Positions 25,992 to 34,007 of a stretch of 45,056 nucleotides of DNA are shown here, piece after piece. How positions within the stretch are numbered: position 1 is the stretch's first letter; each line of letters opens with the position of its first letter. The notes beneath the pieces are model-generated. The model saw only the letters and a list, made by a program, of their open reading frames with translations, was not told where the DNA came from and ran no database searches. The stretch is from NCBI GenBank assembly GCA_903880855.1, contig CAIRQX010000144.1, forward strand, positions 1 to 45,056, written 5' to 3'. This DNA comes from an uncultured Burkholderiales bacterium (GTDB lineage: Bacteria; Pseudomonadota; Gammaproteobacteria; Burkholderiales; Burkholderiaceae_C). The translations under genes were made by a program, and so were the position numbers.

Positions 25992-27335
25992 GTGAATTCA
26001 ATCTACGACATAGACTCCCTACAAACCAGAGATGCCAAGGCCGTTATCCATGGTCTGACGGATCTATCTTTGCATGCCAAGCGTGGAGCCAGCGTGATTC
26101 AGTCAGGCAAAGGCGTGTGGGTCCGCGATATTGAGGGACGCGAATATTTAGAAGCCATGTCTGGCTTGTGGTGTATCGCTCTGGGGTACGGAAATGAACG
26201 GCTCGCCAATGTCGCCCATAAGCAAATGTTGGAGTTGGCTTATTACCCTTTGACGAACCACAAGAGTCATCCGCCAGTCATCGCATTAGCAGAAAAGCTT
26301 TTATCTATGGCTCCTGCACCAATGTCCAGAATTTGGTTTGCAAGCACTGGGTCTGAGGCTAATGACTGCGCCGCACGTCTCAGTTGGTATTTTTGGAACG
26401 CAGTAGGACAGCCAGAAAAAAAGAAATTCATCTCTCACAAACTCGCTTATCACGGTAACACTATTGCTGCTGCGAGCTTATCGGGAGTTAGCTACGCGCA
26501 TAACAAATTCAATCTACCGCTGCCGGGTTTTATGCACGTGACAACACCGCACTTCACCCGCAATGGCATGGAGGGTGAAACAGAAGAAGCCTTTAGCGAT
26601 CGGCTAATTGCCGACATCGAACGGCTCATCCATGAAGAAGGCGCCCACACCATAGCGGCGTTTTTTGTTGAGCCTGTCATGGCTGCGGGGGGTATTGTGG
26701 TTCCACCTGCTCGATATTACGAGCAACTGCAATTACTTTTAAAGAAGCACGACATCTTGTTGGTTTGTGACGAAGTCGTCACAGCATTTGGACGAACCGG
26801 CGAAATGTTTGGCTCGACAACCATGAAGCTTCAACCAGATCTTTTGATCTGTGCAAAGGCCATATCCAGCGCCTATATTCCAATCTCGGCACTCATGATC
26901 GGTCCGCGTGTTTACGAAGCAATTGAACGTCAAAGCGGTGAGCTAGGAATGTTTGGCTTGACGATGACTTATTCGGGACATCCCGTAGCTTCGGCAGTAG
27001 CCTTAGAAACTCTAAAAATCTACGAAGAACTAAATATTGTTGAACATGTTAGGCAGGTAGGCCCAAGCCTTCTAAATGGGCTAAAGCAACTGCAGGGTCA
27101 CCCTTTGGTCAAAGAAATTCGAGGTATTGGACTTTTAGCGGGTGCAGAACTCCTTCCAAAATATGGTCCAGAATGCGCTCGTATTGCAGAGTCAGAAGGA
27201 TTGATCGTGCGGGCTATTGGCGACACCATTGCCTTTTGCCCGCCGCTGATAATTTCTGAGGCCGAAGTGCAAGAGCTTTTGTTGCGATTCCGTAAGACTC
27301 TTGACCGTCTCAATTCCTTTGAATTGGATAGTTAA
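25992..27335 (+). CDS. Class III PLP-dependent aminotransferase (omega-transaminase type)
   Basis: This 447-residue protein begins at a GTG preceded by AGGAGTG. It has the class III pattern: A-S-T-G-S-E-A-N-D near residue 117, the D260-E-V-V-T-A-F-G-R-T-G loop whose Asp holds the PLP ring nitrogen, and the Schiff-base Lys in I-C-A-K289-A-I-S-S. The long N-terminal part and M-S-G-L-W-C resemble pyruvate-dependent omega-transaminases acting on beta-alanine, taurine or polyamines. It lies 61 bp after the iron-binding protein gene on the same strand, though a shared function is not apparent. The amino donor is unknown. Confidence 0.9.
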   Translation: MNSIYDIDSLQTRDAKAVIHGLTDLSLHAKRGASVIQSGKGVWVRDIEGREYLEAMSGLWCIALGYGNERLANVAHKQMLELAYYPLTNHKSHPPVIALAEKLLSMAPAPMSRIWFASTGSEANDCAARLSWYFWNAVGQPEKKKFISHKLAYHGNTIAAASLSGVSYAHNKFNLPLPGFMHVTTPHFTRNGMEGETEEAFSDRLIADIERLIHEEGAHTIAAFFVEPVMAAGGIVVPPARYYEQLQLLLKKHDILLVCDEVVTAFGRTGEMFGSTTMKLQPDLLICAKAISSAYIPISALMIGPRVYEAIERQSGELGMFGLTMTYSGHPVASAVALETLKIYEELNIVEHVRQVGPSLLNGLKQLQGHPLVKEIRGIGLLAGAELLPKYGPECARIAESEGLIVRAIGDTIAFCPPLIISEAEVQELLLRFRKTLDRLNSFELDS

Positions 27336-27427
27336 TGCTTCAGTCGTCCAACTTGTTAACGCTACTTGATCAAACCCCTTCTTTAAAAATATATTTGTAT
27401 CAAACTTTTTGAAGATCTGGTAAAAAA

Positions 27428-27688
27428 ATGAGTTTGTTAGCTCGATTTTTCATGATAATTCTGGCAACCTTAGTGCTTTTTTTCGCCTTGGTCTTAATCA
27501 GTGTGTTTTTATTGGCATCCTCAATACGTTGGTTAATTACTGGCAAAAAACCAACCTTGGTTTTATTTGCTCAGGCTTATCACCGCTGGAAAAACATGGC
27601 TAAGGGAACTGCTAATGTCCCCAAAAGTGATGGCGACATAATCGATGCTGAAGTAAAAGAAATCTCAAAAGATAATCGACTGCGTTAG
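27428..27688 (+). CDS. Small membrane protein of unknown function
   Basis: I do not recognise this 86-residue protein. Residues 3-36 form one long hydrophobic stretch with two Arg near its end, then a basic, polar tail ends in an acidic segment (D-G-D-I-I-D-A-E-V-K-E-I). Such a single-span layout with a cytoplasmic tail is common in small conserved betaproteobacterial proteins. It stands 92 bp after the aminotransferase gene, on the same strand. Confidence 0.6.
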   Translation: MSLLARFFMIILATLVLFFALVLISVFLLASSIRWLITGKKPTLVLFAQAYHRWKNMAKGTANVPKSDGDIIDAEVKEISKDNRLR

Positions 27689-27734
27689 AAGTAACTTTGA
27701 CAGGGTTGCCCCAAGCATGAGGGTATCAATTTAG

Positions 27735-28037
27735 AGTCATGTCATCTGTGCAAAAGTCACACAAGCTTTCCTAGACTTTTCACTTCAACAGGGCAATGAC
27801 CTTATCACCCCACGGCCAGAATATCGATTCAAGGGTTTAAAAGCCGGTGATCGTTGGTGTCTGTGTGCATTGAGATGGAAGCAATCTTATGATGCGGGTG
27901 TTGCACCGAAAGTTGTTCTTGAGAGTACGAATATCCGTGCGCTTGAATATGTAACGATTGAGCAACTTAGCAACCCATTAAATCTACAACAAAATTTAAA
28001 GGCAATTAGCTTCGAGAAAAGCCCTTCGTCAGCCTAA
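27735..28037 (+). pseudogene. 5'-truncated DUF2237 family gene
   Basis: One frame from 27735 to TAA at 28035 encodes 100 residues that match DUF2237 without interruption: S-H-V-I-C-A-K-V-T-Q-A-F-L-D-F-S, then Q-Q-G-N-D-L-I-T-P-R-P-E-Y, then G-D-R-W-C-L-C-A-L-R-W and A-L-E-Y-V-T. The first 35-40 residues of the family are missing (a start, the Cys-containing S-T-D-P-M-T-G region). In their place a TAG stands in frame at 27732, two codons ahead. No alternative start lies between it and the conserved part. I infer a recent truncation because the rest has no stop or frameshift. Confidence 0.8.
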
Positions 28038-28088
28038 TAAAAGTAAATCAGCTAAATTTGACTCTTTGCAACTAGGATTCAATTTTTG

Positions 28089-28379
28089 ATGTCCCACACA
28101 AAATCATTAGAAAAAATCACACAACTATCTGCTGGCGACATCTCCGCTGTTATACAAATGGCGTGGGAAGATAGAACAACGTTTGAAACGATTCAAGAAC
28201 GCATCGGAGTTAGCGAATCCGATGTCATCAAAATCATGCGTGCAGAACTCAAACCTGATTCATTTAAGCTTTGGCGCAAGAGAATGAAAGGAAGAGCGAC
28301 CAAACATCGTGCGCTGCGTTCATCTGAAATGAAATTTTCTGACTACGCCATTGCCGACCATCGACGCGCTAATTGTTAA
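28089..28379 (+). CDS. TIGR03643/DUF2805 family protein
   Basis: This 96-residue protein has the family pattern: an acidic helix ending in M-A-W-E-D-R-T-T-F-E-T-I-Q near residue 25, a helix-turn-helix-like G-V-S-E-S-D-V-I-K-I-M-R segment, and a basic tail K-L-W-R-K-R-M-K-G-R-A-T-K-H-R. The family is found in many proteobacteria and bacteroidetes and has no assigned role, but its small basic fold suggests nucleic-acid binding (inference). I choose the ATG at 28089 over the TTG one codon before it. It lies just after the DUF2237 remnant. Confidence 0.85.
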   Translation: MSHTKSLEKITQLSAGDISAVIQMAWEDRTTFETIQERIGVSESDVIKIMRAELKPDSFKLWRKRMKGRATKHRALRSSEMKFSDYAIADHRRANC

Positions 28380-28409
28380 ACCTATAACGAACTAAAGATT
28401 GGAATTCAA

Positions 28410-28580
28410 ATGGATAGTGATCCAAGATGTTGCGGTACTGGCACTTGCATTATCAATGCCGAAGGCGTTTGTTGGTGCGGCCAAGTATGGGATGGTGAAA
28501 AAATGTGTATGCCAATGCTCAAGAATGAGAGCATGAAATTAGAAGATACCTTAGACCCAGAACTTACAAAAAAAGAATGA
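28410..28580 (+). CDS. Small Cys-rich conserved protein (56 residues)
   Basis: The short gene encodes 56 residues beginning M-D-S-D-P-R-C-C-G-T-G-T-C-I-I-N and continuing G-V-C-W-C-G-Q-V-W-D. Five Cys in the first 23 residues plus one at residue 33 suggest metal binding or disulphides. I recall this opening from small betaproteobacterial proteins of unknown function, but that is from memory. There is no signal peptide, so a cytoplasmic metal site is more likely. It lies 30 bp after the DUF2805 gene on the same strand and may share its transcript. Confidence 0.7.
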   Translation: MDSDPRCCGTGTCIINAEGVCWCGQVWDGEKMCMPMLKNESMKLEDTLDPELTKKE

Positions 28581-28660
28581 GACATTGCTTACAAAGCTTA
28601 AAAACTCTTAATGAAGAAGAAAGCTCCAGTAGCGTTACTCTTAGCTCTTAAAAGTCAAAT

Positions 28661-29557
28661 TTGTTTAATGAAATAAAAAACTGTATCAAGCCGCTAGTAT
28701 TTGAAGCCATAGGTAAAGGGCTTCAAAATATTACTGGAGCGACTTCTTCGCTAGACGCCTTCACTCAGCCGCAAGGCGATCCTGGCTTATTTGGACCAAG
28801 CTCGGTTGTTTGGAAAGTTCACGCAGATTTTTCAGCCATGATGGTCGGAGGCTTGTCTTCACTAATGATTCAGGCCTTGCACCCTCGAGCTTTGGCTGCT
28901 GTTTGGGATCACTCAAATTTTCGACACCAGTTAAAGGCTAGGCTGGGTCGAACAGCATTGTTCGTAGCGACTACAACTTATGGCGGCTTAGATCTTGCCA
29001 TGCAGAGTATTGATCGCGTTAACTCTATTCATGAAAAAATTCAAGGGTTTGACTTGAATGGCCAAGCATATCGCGCAAATGATCCTGATCTCATTCGCTG
29101 GGTTCATCTAATAGAAACAAGTTCTTTTCTAAATGCCTATCAATACTTGGCACTCCGATCACTATCTAGTTTTGACTGCGACCGTTATGTAGTAGAGATG
29201 AATAAGGTTGGATATTTGCTAGGTGCGAAAGACTTACCAAGTACTTTTAGAGATGTACAGCAAGCAATCATGGAATACGACTCTACGTTAATCTTTGACC
29301 AACGAACACGCGAAACTCTCCATTCCATTGAGTCATATTCTGTTGATTTTTCTCAGAAACCGTTCTTCTCCTTGGTTTTAGATTCATCCTTCGATATCGT
29401 TCCAAAATGGCTATTGCTAAAGTTACAAAAGAAACCAGACTTACAAATACGCATGAACGCTCGTAGACTAGCCTTGCAAATAGCTTCACAACCAATTCAG
29501 TGGATGCTTAATGAGCAGGGTGTATCCGCGATCTCTAGAACCCGCGTCAATTCTTAA
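28661..29557 (+). CDS. Oxygenase MpaB family protein (DUF2236)
   Basis: This 298-residue protein matches the catalytic domain shared by rubber oxygenase Lcp and MpaB. It has V-W-K-V-H-A-D-F-S-A-M-M-V-G-G-L-S-S-L-M-I-Q-A-L-H-P near residues 49-74, then V-W-D-H-S-N-F and R-L-G-R-T-A. The family is haem- or metal-dependent and mostly uncharacterised in bacteria. The frame starts with a TTG at 28661 and I see no good ATG upstream in this frame, so the exact start is uncertain. It stands alone, and a conserved HPLRAL-type loop supports a working protein. Confidence 0.8.
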   Translation: MFNEIKNCIKPLVFEAIGKGLQNITGATSSLDAFTQPQGDPGLFGPSSVVWKVHADFSAMMVGGLSSLMIQALHPRALAAVWDHSNFRHQLKARLGRTALFVATTTYGGLDLAMQSIDRVNSIHEKIQGFDLNGQAYRANDPDLIRWVHLIETSSFLNAYQYLALRSLSSFDCDRYVVEMNKVGYLLGAKDLPSTFRDVQQAIMEYDSTLIFDQRTRETLHSIESYSVDFSQKPFFSLVLDSSFDIVPKWLLLKLQKKPDLQIRMNARRLALQIASQPIQWMLNEQGVSAISRTRVNS

Positions 29558-29612
29558 AGTTCGAGCCCCGCGTGTAGATCCGAGCTTTCGCCATAACTAG
29601 TTCGAGCCCCGC
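29558..29612 (+). repeat. Two direct copies of a 14-bp tRNA T-arm-like sequence
   Basis: AGTTCGAGCCCCGC occurs at 29558-29571 and again at 29599-29612, 41 bp apart. TTCGA with flanking G/C is the form of a tRNA T arm, as found in genomic-island attachment sites, but no complete tRNA can be folded here. It lies in the 181-bp gap between the MpaB gene and the methyltransferase gene. The rest of that gap shows no gene. Confidence 0.5.
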
Positions 29613-29738
29613 ACATGGCTTTCTGTTAACCAGAGGCTCCATGGTCAAAACTTAGGCCAATGTTTAGGTAAATTTTCGCCAGTTATTACACGTCTTATTT
29701 CACGGTAGCTGGTCTGCGTGAAATCGAAAGACACGTTC

Positions 29739-30545
29739 CTATAGCTTAACGAATTTCAAGGTCATTCGATCGCTTTCGCCAATTGCCTCGTACTTAGGCT
29801 TATCCACACTTTTATTTGCAAAGCCCGGGGGCAAAGCCCATACGCCACCGACATGATTCGCCGTGTCTAATGGATTAGCATTTATTTCAGAAGTTGCAAG
29901 CAGCTTAAAACCAGCTTCTGTAGCAATTTTTACAACATATGACTGATGAACATACCCAGAACTACCCGTGGCATCTTGTATGCGATCTATTGGCAATCTA
30001 TGTTCTACAACACCAAAGACACCGCCTTTTTTCAAGCTTCGAAAAACACTATCAAAAACTGCTCTAACACCCACATCTCCATCAGACATCCAATTATGTA
30101 TATTTCTAAAAGTCAGAACTAAATCTACGCTGTCGGGTGCGGCGTAGTTCAACTTAGAAACTGGAGCAAATACGCCTACAGAGACCTTATCAAAAAGGTG
30201 TGGGCTAGATTTGAGTTTTGTATTAATTCGCTCAAAGTATTTAACTGCCTCGGGTTTAGTAGATTGCGGATCATCTGCGCCCAAAATTAATTTACCTTTG
30301 TCCCGCAAATAAGGGGCTAGTATTTCCGTATACCAACCAGCCCCAGGACTGAGTTCAACAACCGTACTGTTAGGCTGTATTCCAAAAAAAGTTAAAGTTT
30401 CATATGGGTGACGCCATTTATCCCTTACAACGTAATCAGGCGTTCTATTTGAACTGGCAATGACTGTCCTTAGCGCATCATCAGCGTATGCGCATAGCCC
30501 TAAGTTAAGGCTGATGAAAATAGAAGTAATTAAAGTTTTGATCAT
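29739..30545 (-). CDS. Exported SAM-dependent methyltransferase-like protein
   Basis: This 268-residue protein starts with a clear signal peptide (M-I-K-T-L-I-T-S-I-F, hydrophobic core, cleavage after A-Y-A). The class I methyltransferase motif I follows as V-V-E-L-S-P-G-A-G-W-Y-T-E near residue 60, with later F-R-N-I-H-N-W and F-G-V-V-E-H-R segments. W-R-H-P-Y-E-T-L-T-F-F-G near residue 42 is characteristic of a group of exported methyltransferase-like proteins in proteobacteria. S-adenosylmethionine is not expected in the periplasm, so the true role is unclear. The gene is convergent with the MpaB gene and divergent from nothing close. Confidence 0.85.
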   Translation of the reverse strand: MIKTLITSIFISLNLGLCAYADDALRTVIASSNRTPDYVVRDKWRHPYETLTFFGIQPNSTVVELSPGAGWYTEILAPYLRDKGKLILGADDPQSTKPEAVKYFERINTKLKSSPHLFDKVSVGVFAPVSKLNYAAPDSVDLVLTFRNIHNWMSDGDVGVRAVFDSVFRSLKKGGVFGVVEHRLPIDRIQDATGSSGYVHQSYVVKIATEAGFKLLATSEINANPLDTANHVGGVWALPPGFANKSVDKPKYEAIGESDRMTLKFVKL

Positions 30546-30616
30546 GGTTTCAAAGCAGTATACAAACTACAAACCAATCGCACAACATATGCCACGGTGT
30601 TCAATTCCCAGGCAGA

Positions 30617-31696
30617 TTACGAATCCACTTTAATCGCTCCACGGCGAACCTGGTCACGTTCTAATGATTCAAACAGCGCTTTGAAATTTCCTTCGCCAAA
30701 ACCTTCATCATTTTTTCTTTGAATGAACTCAAAGAAAACAGGTCCTAGCAATGTTTGTGAAAATATTTGTAATAACAAACGTTTTTCACCATTGGCCGTT
30801 GAACCATCTAACAAAATACCTCGCGCCTGAAGTTCATTCACAGGTTCGCCATGTCCTGGCATACGGTCATTCAGCATCTCGTAATAAATGTCATTGGGCG
30901 CTGTCATTAATGGAATTCCAGCCAGTTGAAGCGCATCCACACTAGCCAGGATGTCGTCGCAACTTAAGGCGATGTGCTGAATACCCTCTCCATTGAATTG
31001 CATTAGGTACTCTTCAATTTGCCCGCCCGTTTTGCCAGACTCCTCATTTAGCGGAATACGAATCAAACCATCGGGTGCAGTCATCGCACGACTAGTTAAG
31101 CCGGTGTATTCGCCCTTGATATCAAAGTAACGTATTTCCCGAAAATTAAAAATCTTCTCGTAAAAGCCACCCCAAAAAGCCATGCGTCCTTTGTAAACGT
31201 TATGGGTTAAGTGATCAATCATTTTGAATCCATGACCCTTAGGGTGCCGCTCTAGTCCGTCAATGAATTCAAAATCAATGTCGTAGATGCTTTTGCCATC
31301 TTCAAAACGGTCAATTAAATACAGTGGAGCACCACCAATACCTTTGATAGCAGGTAGGCGTAATTCCATAGGCCCTGTTGGCACTTCGATAGGTTGCGCA
31401 CCCATCTCAATTGCACGGGCATACGCCTTGTGAGAGTCTTTGACCCGAAATGCCAGAGCGCAAGCACATGGACCATGTTCCGCAGCAAAGTACCCCGCCA
31501 AACTTTTAGGCTCGCGGTTAACAATGAAATTGATGTCACCTTGGCGGTAAAGCACCACATCTTTAGATCGATGACGGGCGACTAAAGTGAAGCCCATTTT
31601 TTCAAACAACGGTTCGATCACACCACCTTCAGGCGAAGCGAACTCTACAAACTCAAAGCCACACAACCCCATCGGGTTTTCAAATAAATCGGTCAT
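30617..31696 (-). CDS. hppD: 4-hydroxyphenylpyruvate dioxygenase
   Basis: This 359-residue enzyme converts 4-hydroxyphenylpyruvate to homogentisate with Fe(II) and O2, in tyrosine catabolism. The frame continues upstream to 31741, but the ATG at 31696 gives the usual N-terminus [10 protein letters not shown]. Two vicinal-oxygen-chelate domains are present. The iron ligands are the His in D-H-L-T-H-N-V near residue 165, the His in G-I-Q-H-I-A-L near residue 245, and the Glu in V-F-F-E-F-I-Q-R near residue 325. No homogentisate dioxygenase gene lies in the window. The isomerase gene upstream on the same strand ends 103 bp before this start. Confidence 0.95.
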   Translation of the reverse strand: MTDLFENPMGLCGFEFVEFASPEGGVIEPLFEKMGFTLVARHRSKDVVLYRQGDINFIVNREPKSLAGYFAAEHGPCACALAFRVKDSHKAYARAIEMGAQPIEVPTGPMELRLPAIKGIGGAPLYLIDRFEDGKSIYDIDFEFIDGLERHPKGHGFKMIDHLTHNVYKGRMAFWGGFYEKIFNFREIRYFDIKGEYTGLTSRAMTAPDGLIRIPLNEESGKTGGQIEEYLMQFNGEGIQHIALSCDDILASVDALQLAGIPLMTAPNDIYYEMLNDRMPGHGEPVNELQARGILLDGSTANGEKRLLLQIFSQTLLGPVFFEFIQRKNDEGFGEGNFKALFESLERDQVRRGAIKVDS

Positions 31697-31799
31697 AAAA
31701 GCACCTTGCCTCTTTGAAGTTCTAGAGCGCCATTCTGTCACCGGGGATTCAAACTATCTTTTGCAAATTGTGGCTCCCAATTTGCAAGTGCTTTCTGAA

Positions 31800-32402
31800 T
31801 CAGTTTTTTTCGAGCATCTCTTCTATCTGCCCAAGGCGCTCTTTGCCAAAGAACATCTCCTCGCCGATGAAGAACGTCGGAATACCGAAAACGCCGCGTT
31901 CGACGGCCTTTTCGGTGCTGTCGATCACAGCCTGTTTGATAGCTGGGTCCTGCGCTTTTGCAGCTAGAGATTGAGCATCAAAACCGGCCTTGGTTAGCAC
32001 CCTTGCAACCGAATCAACATCACTGACGTCCAACTCCTCTTCCCAGATCGCGGGCATCAACGCTTCGATGAATTTGATCTGATCATCGCCTTCCAGCGAT
32101 ATCAGCATCCTCAACAGGTTGATCGAATTGAACGGGAATTTTGGGTGCATCTTGAATCGGTTTAAGCCGTGTTTCGCAATGAAGCGTCGCATCTCCAAGT
32201 TGGCGTAAGCATTCTTACCTTTCACGTCGGCATCGCGGATGAAGGGTGGCGCATTGCCTGTCAACTTATGCATCCCGCCGAGAAATGCGGGGGTAATTTG
32301 GATCTGAGCGCCTTGCCGCCCAGCAAGCTCGCGCAGCGGCTGCCAAACCAGATAGGCGTTGGGGCTTACAAAATCAAAGATCAGTTCAATTGTTTTGGTC
32401 AT
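31800..32402 (-). CDS. 2-hydroxychromene-2-carboxylate isomerase-like protein (DsbA family)
   Basis: This 200-residue thioredoxin-fold protein has the HCCA isomerase/GST-kappa pattern. It starts I-E-L-I-F-D-F-V-S-P-N-A-Y-L near residues 5-18 (the Ser takes the role of the redox Cys). The F-G-I-P-T-F-F-I-G motif with a cis-Pro lies near residue 173. Characterised members isomerise 2-hydroxychromene-2-carboxylate with glutathione in naphthalene breakdown, while many others act on unknown adducts. It lies 61 bp after the SDR gene on the same strand. Confidence 0.88.
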   Translation of the reverse strand: MTKTIELIFDFVSPNAYLVWQPLRELAGRQGAQIQITPAFLGGMHKLTGNAPPFIRDADVKGKNAYANLEMRRFIAKHGLNRFKMHPKFPFNSINLLRMLISLEGDDQIKFIEALMPAIWEEELDVSDVDSVARVLTKAGFDAQSLAAKAQDPAIKQAVIDSTEKAVERGVFGIPTFFIGEEMFFGKERLGQIEEMLEKN

Positions 32403-32463
32403 AACGACACTCCAGTTATACGCATATCAATTTCCGTTCAATGGCTTACCTAATTACGCTTGC

Positions 32464-33252
32464 TCACTTCAAGTCGGAATTACTGGCATGGTTCCACCAA
32501 GCTAGGTCGGAATGGGCGCGCAGGTCCAACTCGAAGGTCCAAGCTGAACGATGTTGGTGTGCAATGTAGTAGTAGGTGTTGGCCACCTCGGCTGGTAACA
32601 GCAGTCCATCGTTTTCCAGGCCCTTCTTTTCGCGCAGCGCCTGAAAGCGCTCGGGGCCGAGCATCCTGCCCAGGGTATCGGGCGCGTCCACCGATCCGTC
32701 TATGACGATGTGCGCCACATGAATGCCTTTGCTTGCAAACTGTGCATTCAATGACTGGCTTAGCATGCGCCGCCCGCCCATCGCGGACGCGTGTGAGTGT
32801 TGCCCTGCGTTGCCACGCACCGCAGCTGTAGCGGACGTGACCAATAGCGTGCCCTTGCCTCTTTGCTCCATGTACGGAAACAGTACCTGCGCTAATCGGA
32901 ACAGTCCGAAGGTGGCTATCCGCCAGCCCATCTCAAACTGTTTAAGCGTAGTACCGGCAAGACCTCTGTCACCAATTTGTGCGCCAAGGTTGAATACCGC
33001 TACCGCAATGGGCCCCACATGGGTTTCAATGTGGGTGACCAGTTGTTCGATGCTGCCTTCCTCCACGGCATTGAGCATGAAGCCGCTGGCAGATCCGCCC
33101 TCAGCTTGTATCTCGGCCACCAGCTTGTCTAGCCCGGCTTTGTCGCTGCGACGCGCAAGGCAGGCGTGGTAGCCCTCGCGGGCAAAGCGCTTGGCAACAT
33201 TGCCGCCAATGCCAGCACCGGCACCAAGGATGAGGCATACGGGTTTATTCAT
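32464..33252 (-). CDS. SDR family NAD(P)-dependent oxidoreductase
   Basis: The ATG at 33252 gives M-N-K-P-V-C-L-I-L-G-A-G-A-G-I-G-G, with the Rossmann loop GAGAGIGG near residue 9. An upstream start at 33294 would add 14 unlike residues. The usual classical-SDR Tyr-x3-Lys is not obvious: the expected region reads G-N-A-G-Q-H-S-H-A-S-A-M-G-G-R-R, with Ser/His in place of Tyr and no Lys. F-N-L-G-A-Q replaces the N-N-A-G motif. This points to an atypical subgroup whose activity may be altered. It precedes the isomerase gene and may form an operon with it. Confidence 0.82.
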   Translation of the reverse strand: MNKPVCLILGAGAGIGGNVAKRFAREGYHACLARRSDKAGLDKLVAEIQAEGGSASGFMLNAVEEGSIEQLVTHIETHVGPIAVAVFNLGAQIGDRGLAGTTLKQFEMGWRIATFGLFRLAQVLFPYMEQRGKGTLLVTSATAAVRGNAGQHSHASAMGGRRMLSQSLNAQFASKGIHVAHIVIDGSVDAPDTLGRMLGPERFQALREKKGLENDGLLLPAEVANTYYYIAHQHRSAWTFELDLRAHSDLAWWNHASNSDLK

Positions 33253-33342
33253 CGAATTCAATGTGATGGTGGGCTGGCGTCCATTGAAAGACACCTTTTA
33301 ACCCATATAAATAGGGGATTTCTTAAACAAAAATGTTGAATC

Positions 33343-33361
33343 GTTCCCCCATTTGTTCCCC
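33343..33361. repeat. Integrase arm-type repeats, left end of the element
   Basis: GTTCCCCC at 33343-33350 and GTTCCCC at 33355-33361 are the complement of the GGGGGAAC copies found next to the integrase gene. They are 12 bp apart and lie just outside the SDR gene. As arm sites normally flank the attachment core on the element side, they mark the left end of the ssrA-integrated element near 33.3-33.4 kb. I cannot find the core itself by eye. Confidence 0.55.
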
Positions 33362-33407
33362 TATTTTTCTTTAGCTACCCTCATAAACCAATACTATTTT
33401 AATCATC

Positions 33408-33433
33408 TAAACCGGTTTAAATGGGGGGGGGGG
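33408..33433. repeat. Palindrome TAAACCGGTTTA followed by an 11-G tract
   Basis: A perfect 12-bp palindrome occupies 33408-33419, and a run of 11 G follows at 33423-33433 (then A and four more G). No gene covers it. The palindrome could be an operator or part of the element end. The G run may be a slippage-prone tract or a sequencing artefact. Confidence 0.6.
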
Positions 33434-33498
33434 AGGGGTATCATGGCTTTGACGAAAATTGAGGCTACCTCACTCCCACACCTAAAGGATTTTGGGAT

Positions 33499-33735
33499 TT
33501 AAAGGGGCTTGTTTGCCTTTAGAAGGCGAGCAAGAGTAGTGTCAAGGTGATTCGCTAGCCTGAGAAGTACGTCTAGACTTGGGTTGGTTTTAGCCCTTTC
33601 TATTTTACTAACGACTGTCCTGTCAACACCAGCGTCTAAAGCCAGACGCTCTTGAGCCAGCCCTTTTTCGGCTCTTATTGCTTTCAAGTTCATTGCTAGG
33701 TCTAGCCTGACCTCTTCAAGTGTTTTTTTGTTCAT
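33499..33735 (-). CDS. XRE-type (helix-turn-helix) transcriptional regulator
   Basis: This 78-residue protein is a single Cro/C1-type HTH domain: L-K-A-I-R-A-E-K-G-L-A-Q-E-R-L-A near residue 17, then D-R-T-V-V-S-K-I-E-R-A-K-T-N-P-S-L-D recognition helix and L-L-R-L-A-N-H-L. Such small regulators control excision or host-like functions in integrative elements. It sits at the left end of the element. An internal ATG at residue 15 is an alternative start. Confidence 0.85.
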   Translation of the reverse strand: MNKKTLEEVRLDLAMNLKAIRAEKGLAQERLALDAGVDRTVVSKIERAKTNPSLDVLLRLANHLDTTLARLLKANKPL

Positions 33736-33842
33736 GGCCTTCGTCTAAAGCCATGAGTCTCACGAAGAACCGCTCAAAGAGCCACGGCTTGACAGGCCAC
33801 GGTTCAAAACAACAATAAACATAGTTATCTAAGGAATAAGAA

Positions 33843-34007
33843 ATGCAAAGAAGCGCCCTATTAATGTTGTTAACCTTTGCATGCTCTTTTGATACCGATT
33901 GTGAAGTGGGAAGTAAGTGCTTAAAACAAAAAGGGCAAATTGAAGTTCGCGGTACAAGCACAAGAGATTGCGAAAGCCATCTGTTTTTGACCCATTGCCA
34001 GCCGTAG
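33843..34007 (+). CDS. Short exported Cys-rich protein, chimeric 3' end
   Basis: AAGGA stands 7 bp before the ATG. The 54 residues begin M-Q-R-S-A-L-L-M-L-L-T-F-A-C-S, a signal or lipoprotein-like start, then D-T-D-C-E-V-G-S-K-C-L-K, a Cys pattern typical of small exported proteins. At codon 33-34 (33942) the sequence enters the segment duplicated from 35161-35264, where it reads antisense to a different gene. The original C-terminus (normally another Cys) is therefore lost. It is a truncated gene fused to unrelated DNA. Whether it is still expressed cannot be judged. Confidence 0.45.
   Translation: MQRSALLMLLTFACSFDTDCEVGSKCLKQKGQIEVRGTSTRDCESHLFLTHCQP

Noticed and set aside
29538..29548. 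11-bp match (GAACCCGCGTC) to the ssrA 3' region as the distal attachment core of the element
   Set aside because: It lies inside the coding end of the MpaB-type gene, several kilobases beyond the arm repeats at 33343-33361, with host-like genes in between. An 11-mer match in 8 kb of searched DNA is suggestive but not enough.
31761..31787. Perfect 10-bp inverted repeat (TTGCAAATTG...CAATTTGCAA) between the isomerase and HPPD genes as a terminator
   Set aside because: The stem is A/T-rich and no T run follows on either strand, so termination is doubtful. It may still be a regulatory site or chance hairpin.
33443..33500. Plus-strand 19-codon frame beginning M-A-L-T-K-I-E near the element's left end, as an integrase remnant
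   Set aside because: The start resembles some integrase beginnings, but only a few residues match and the frame ends at once.
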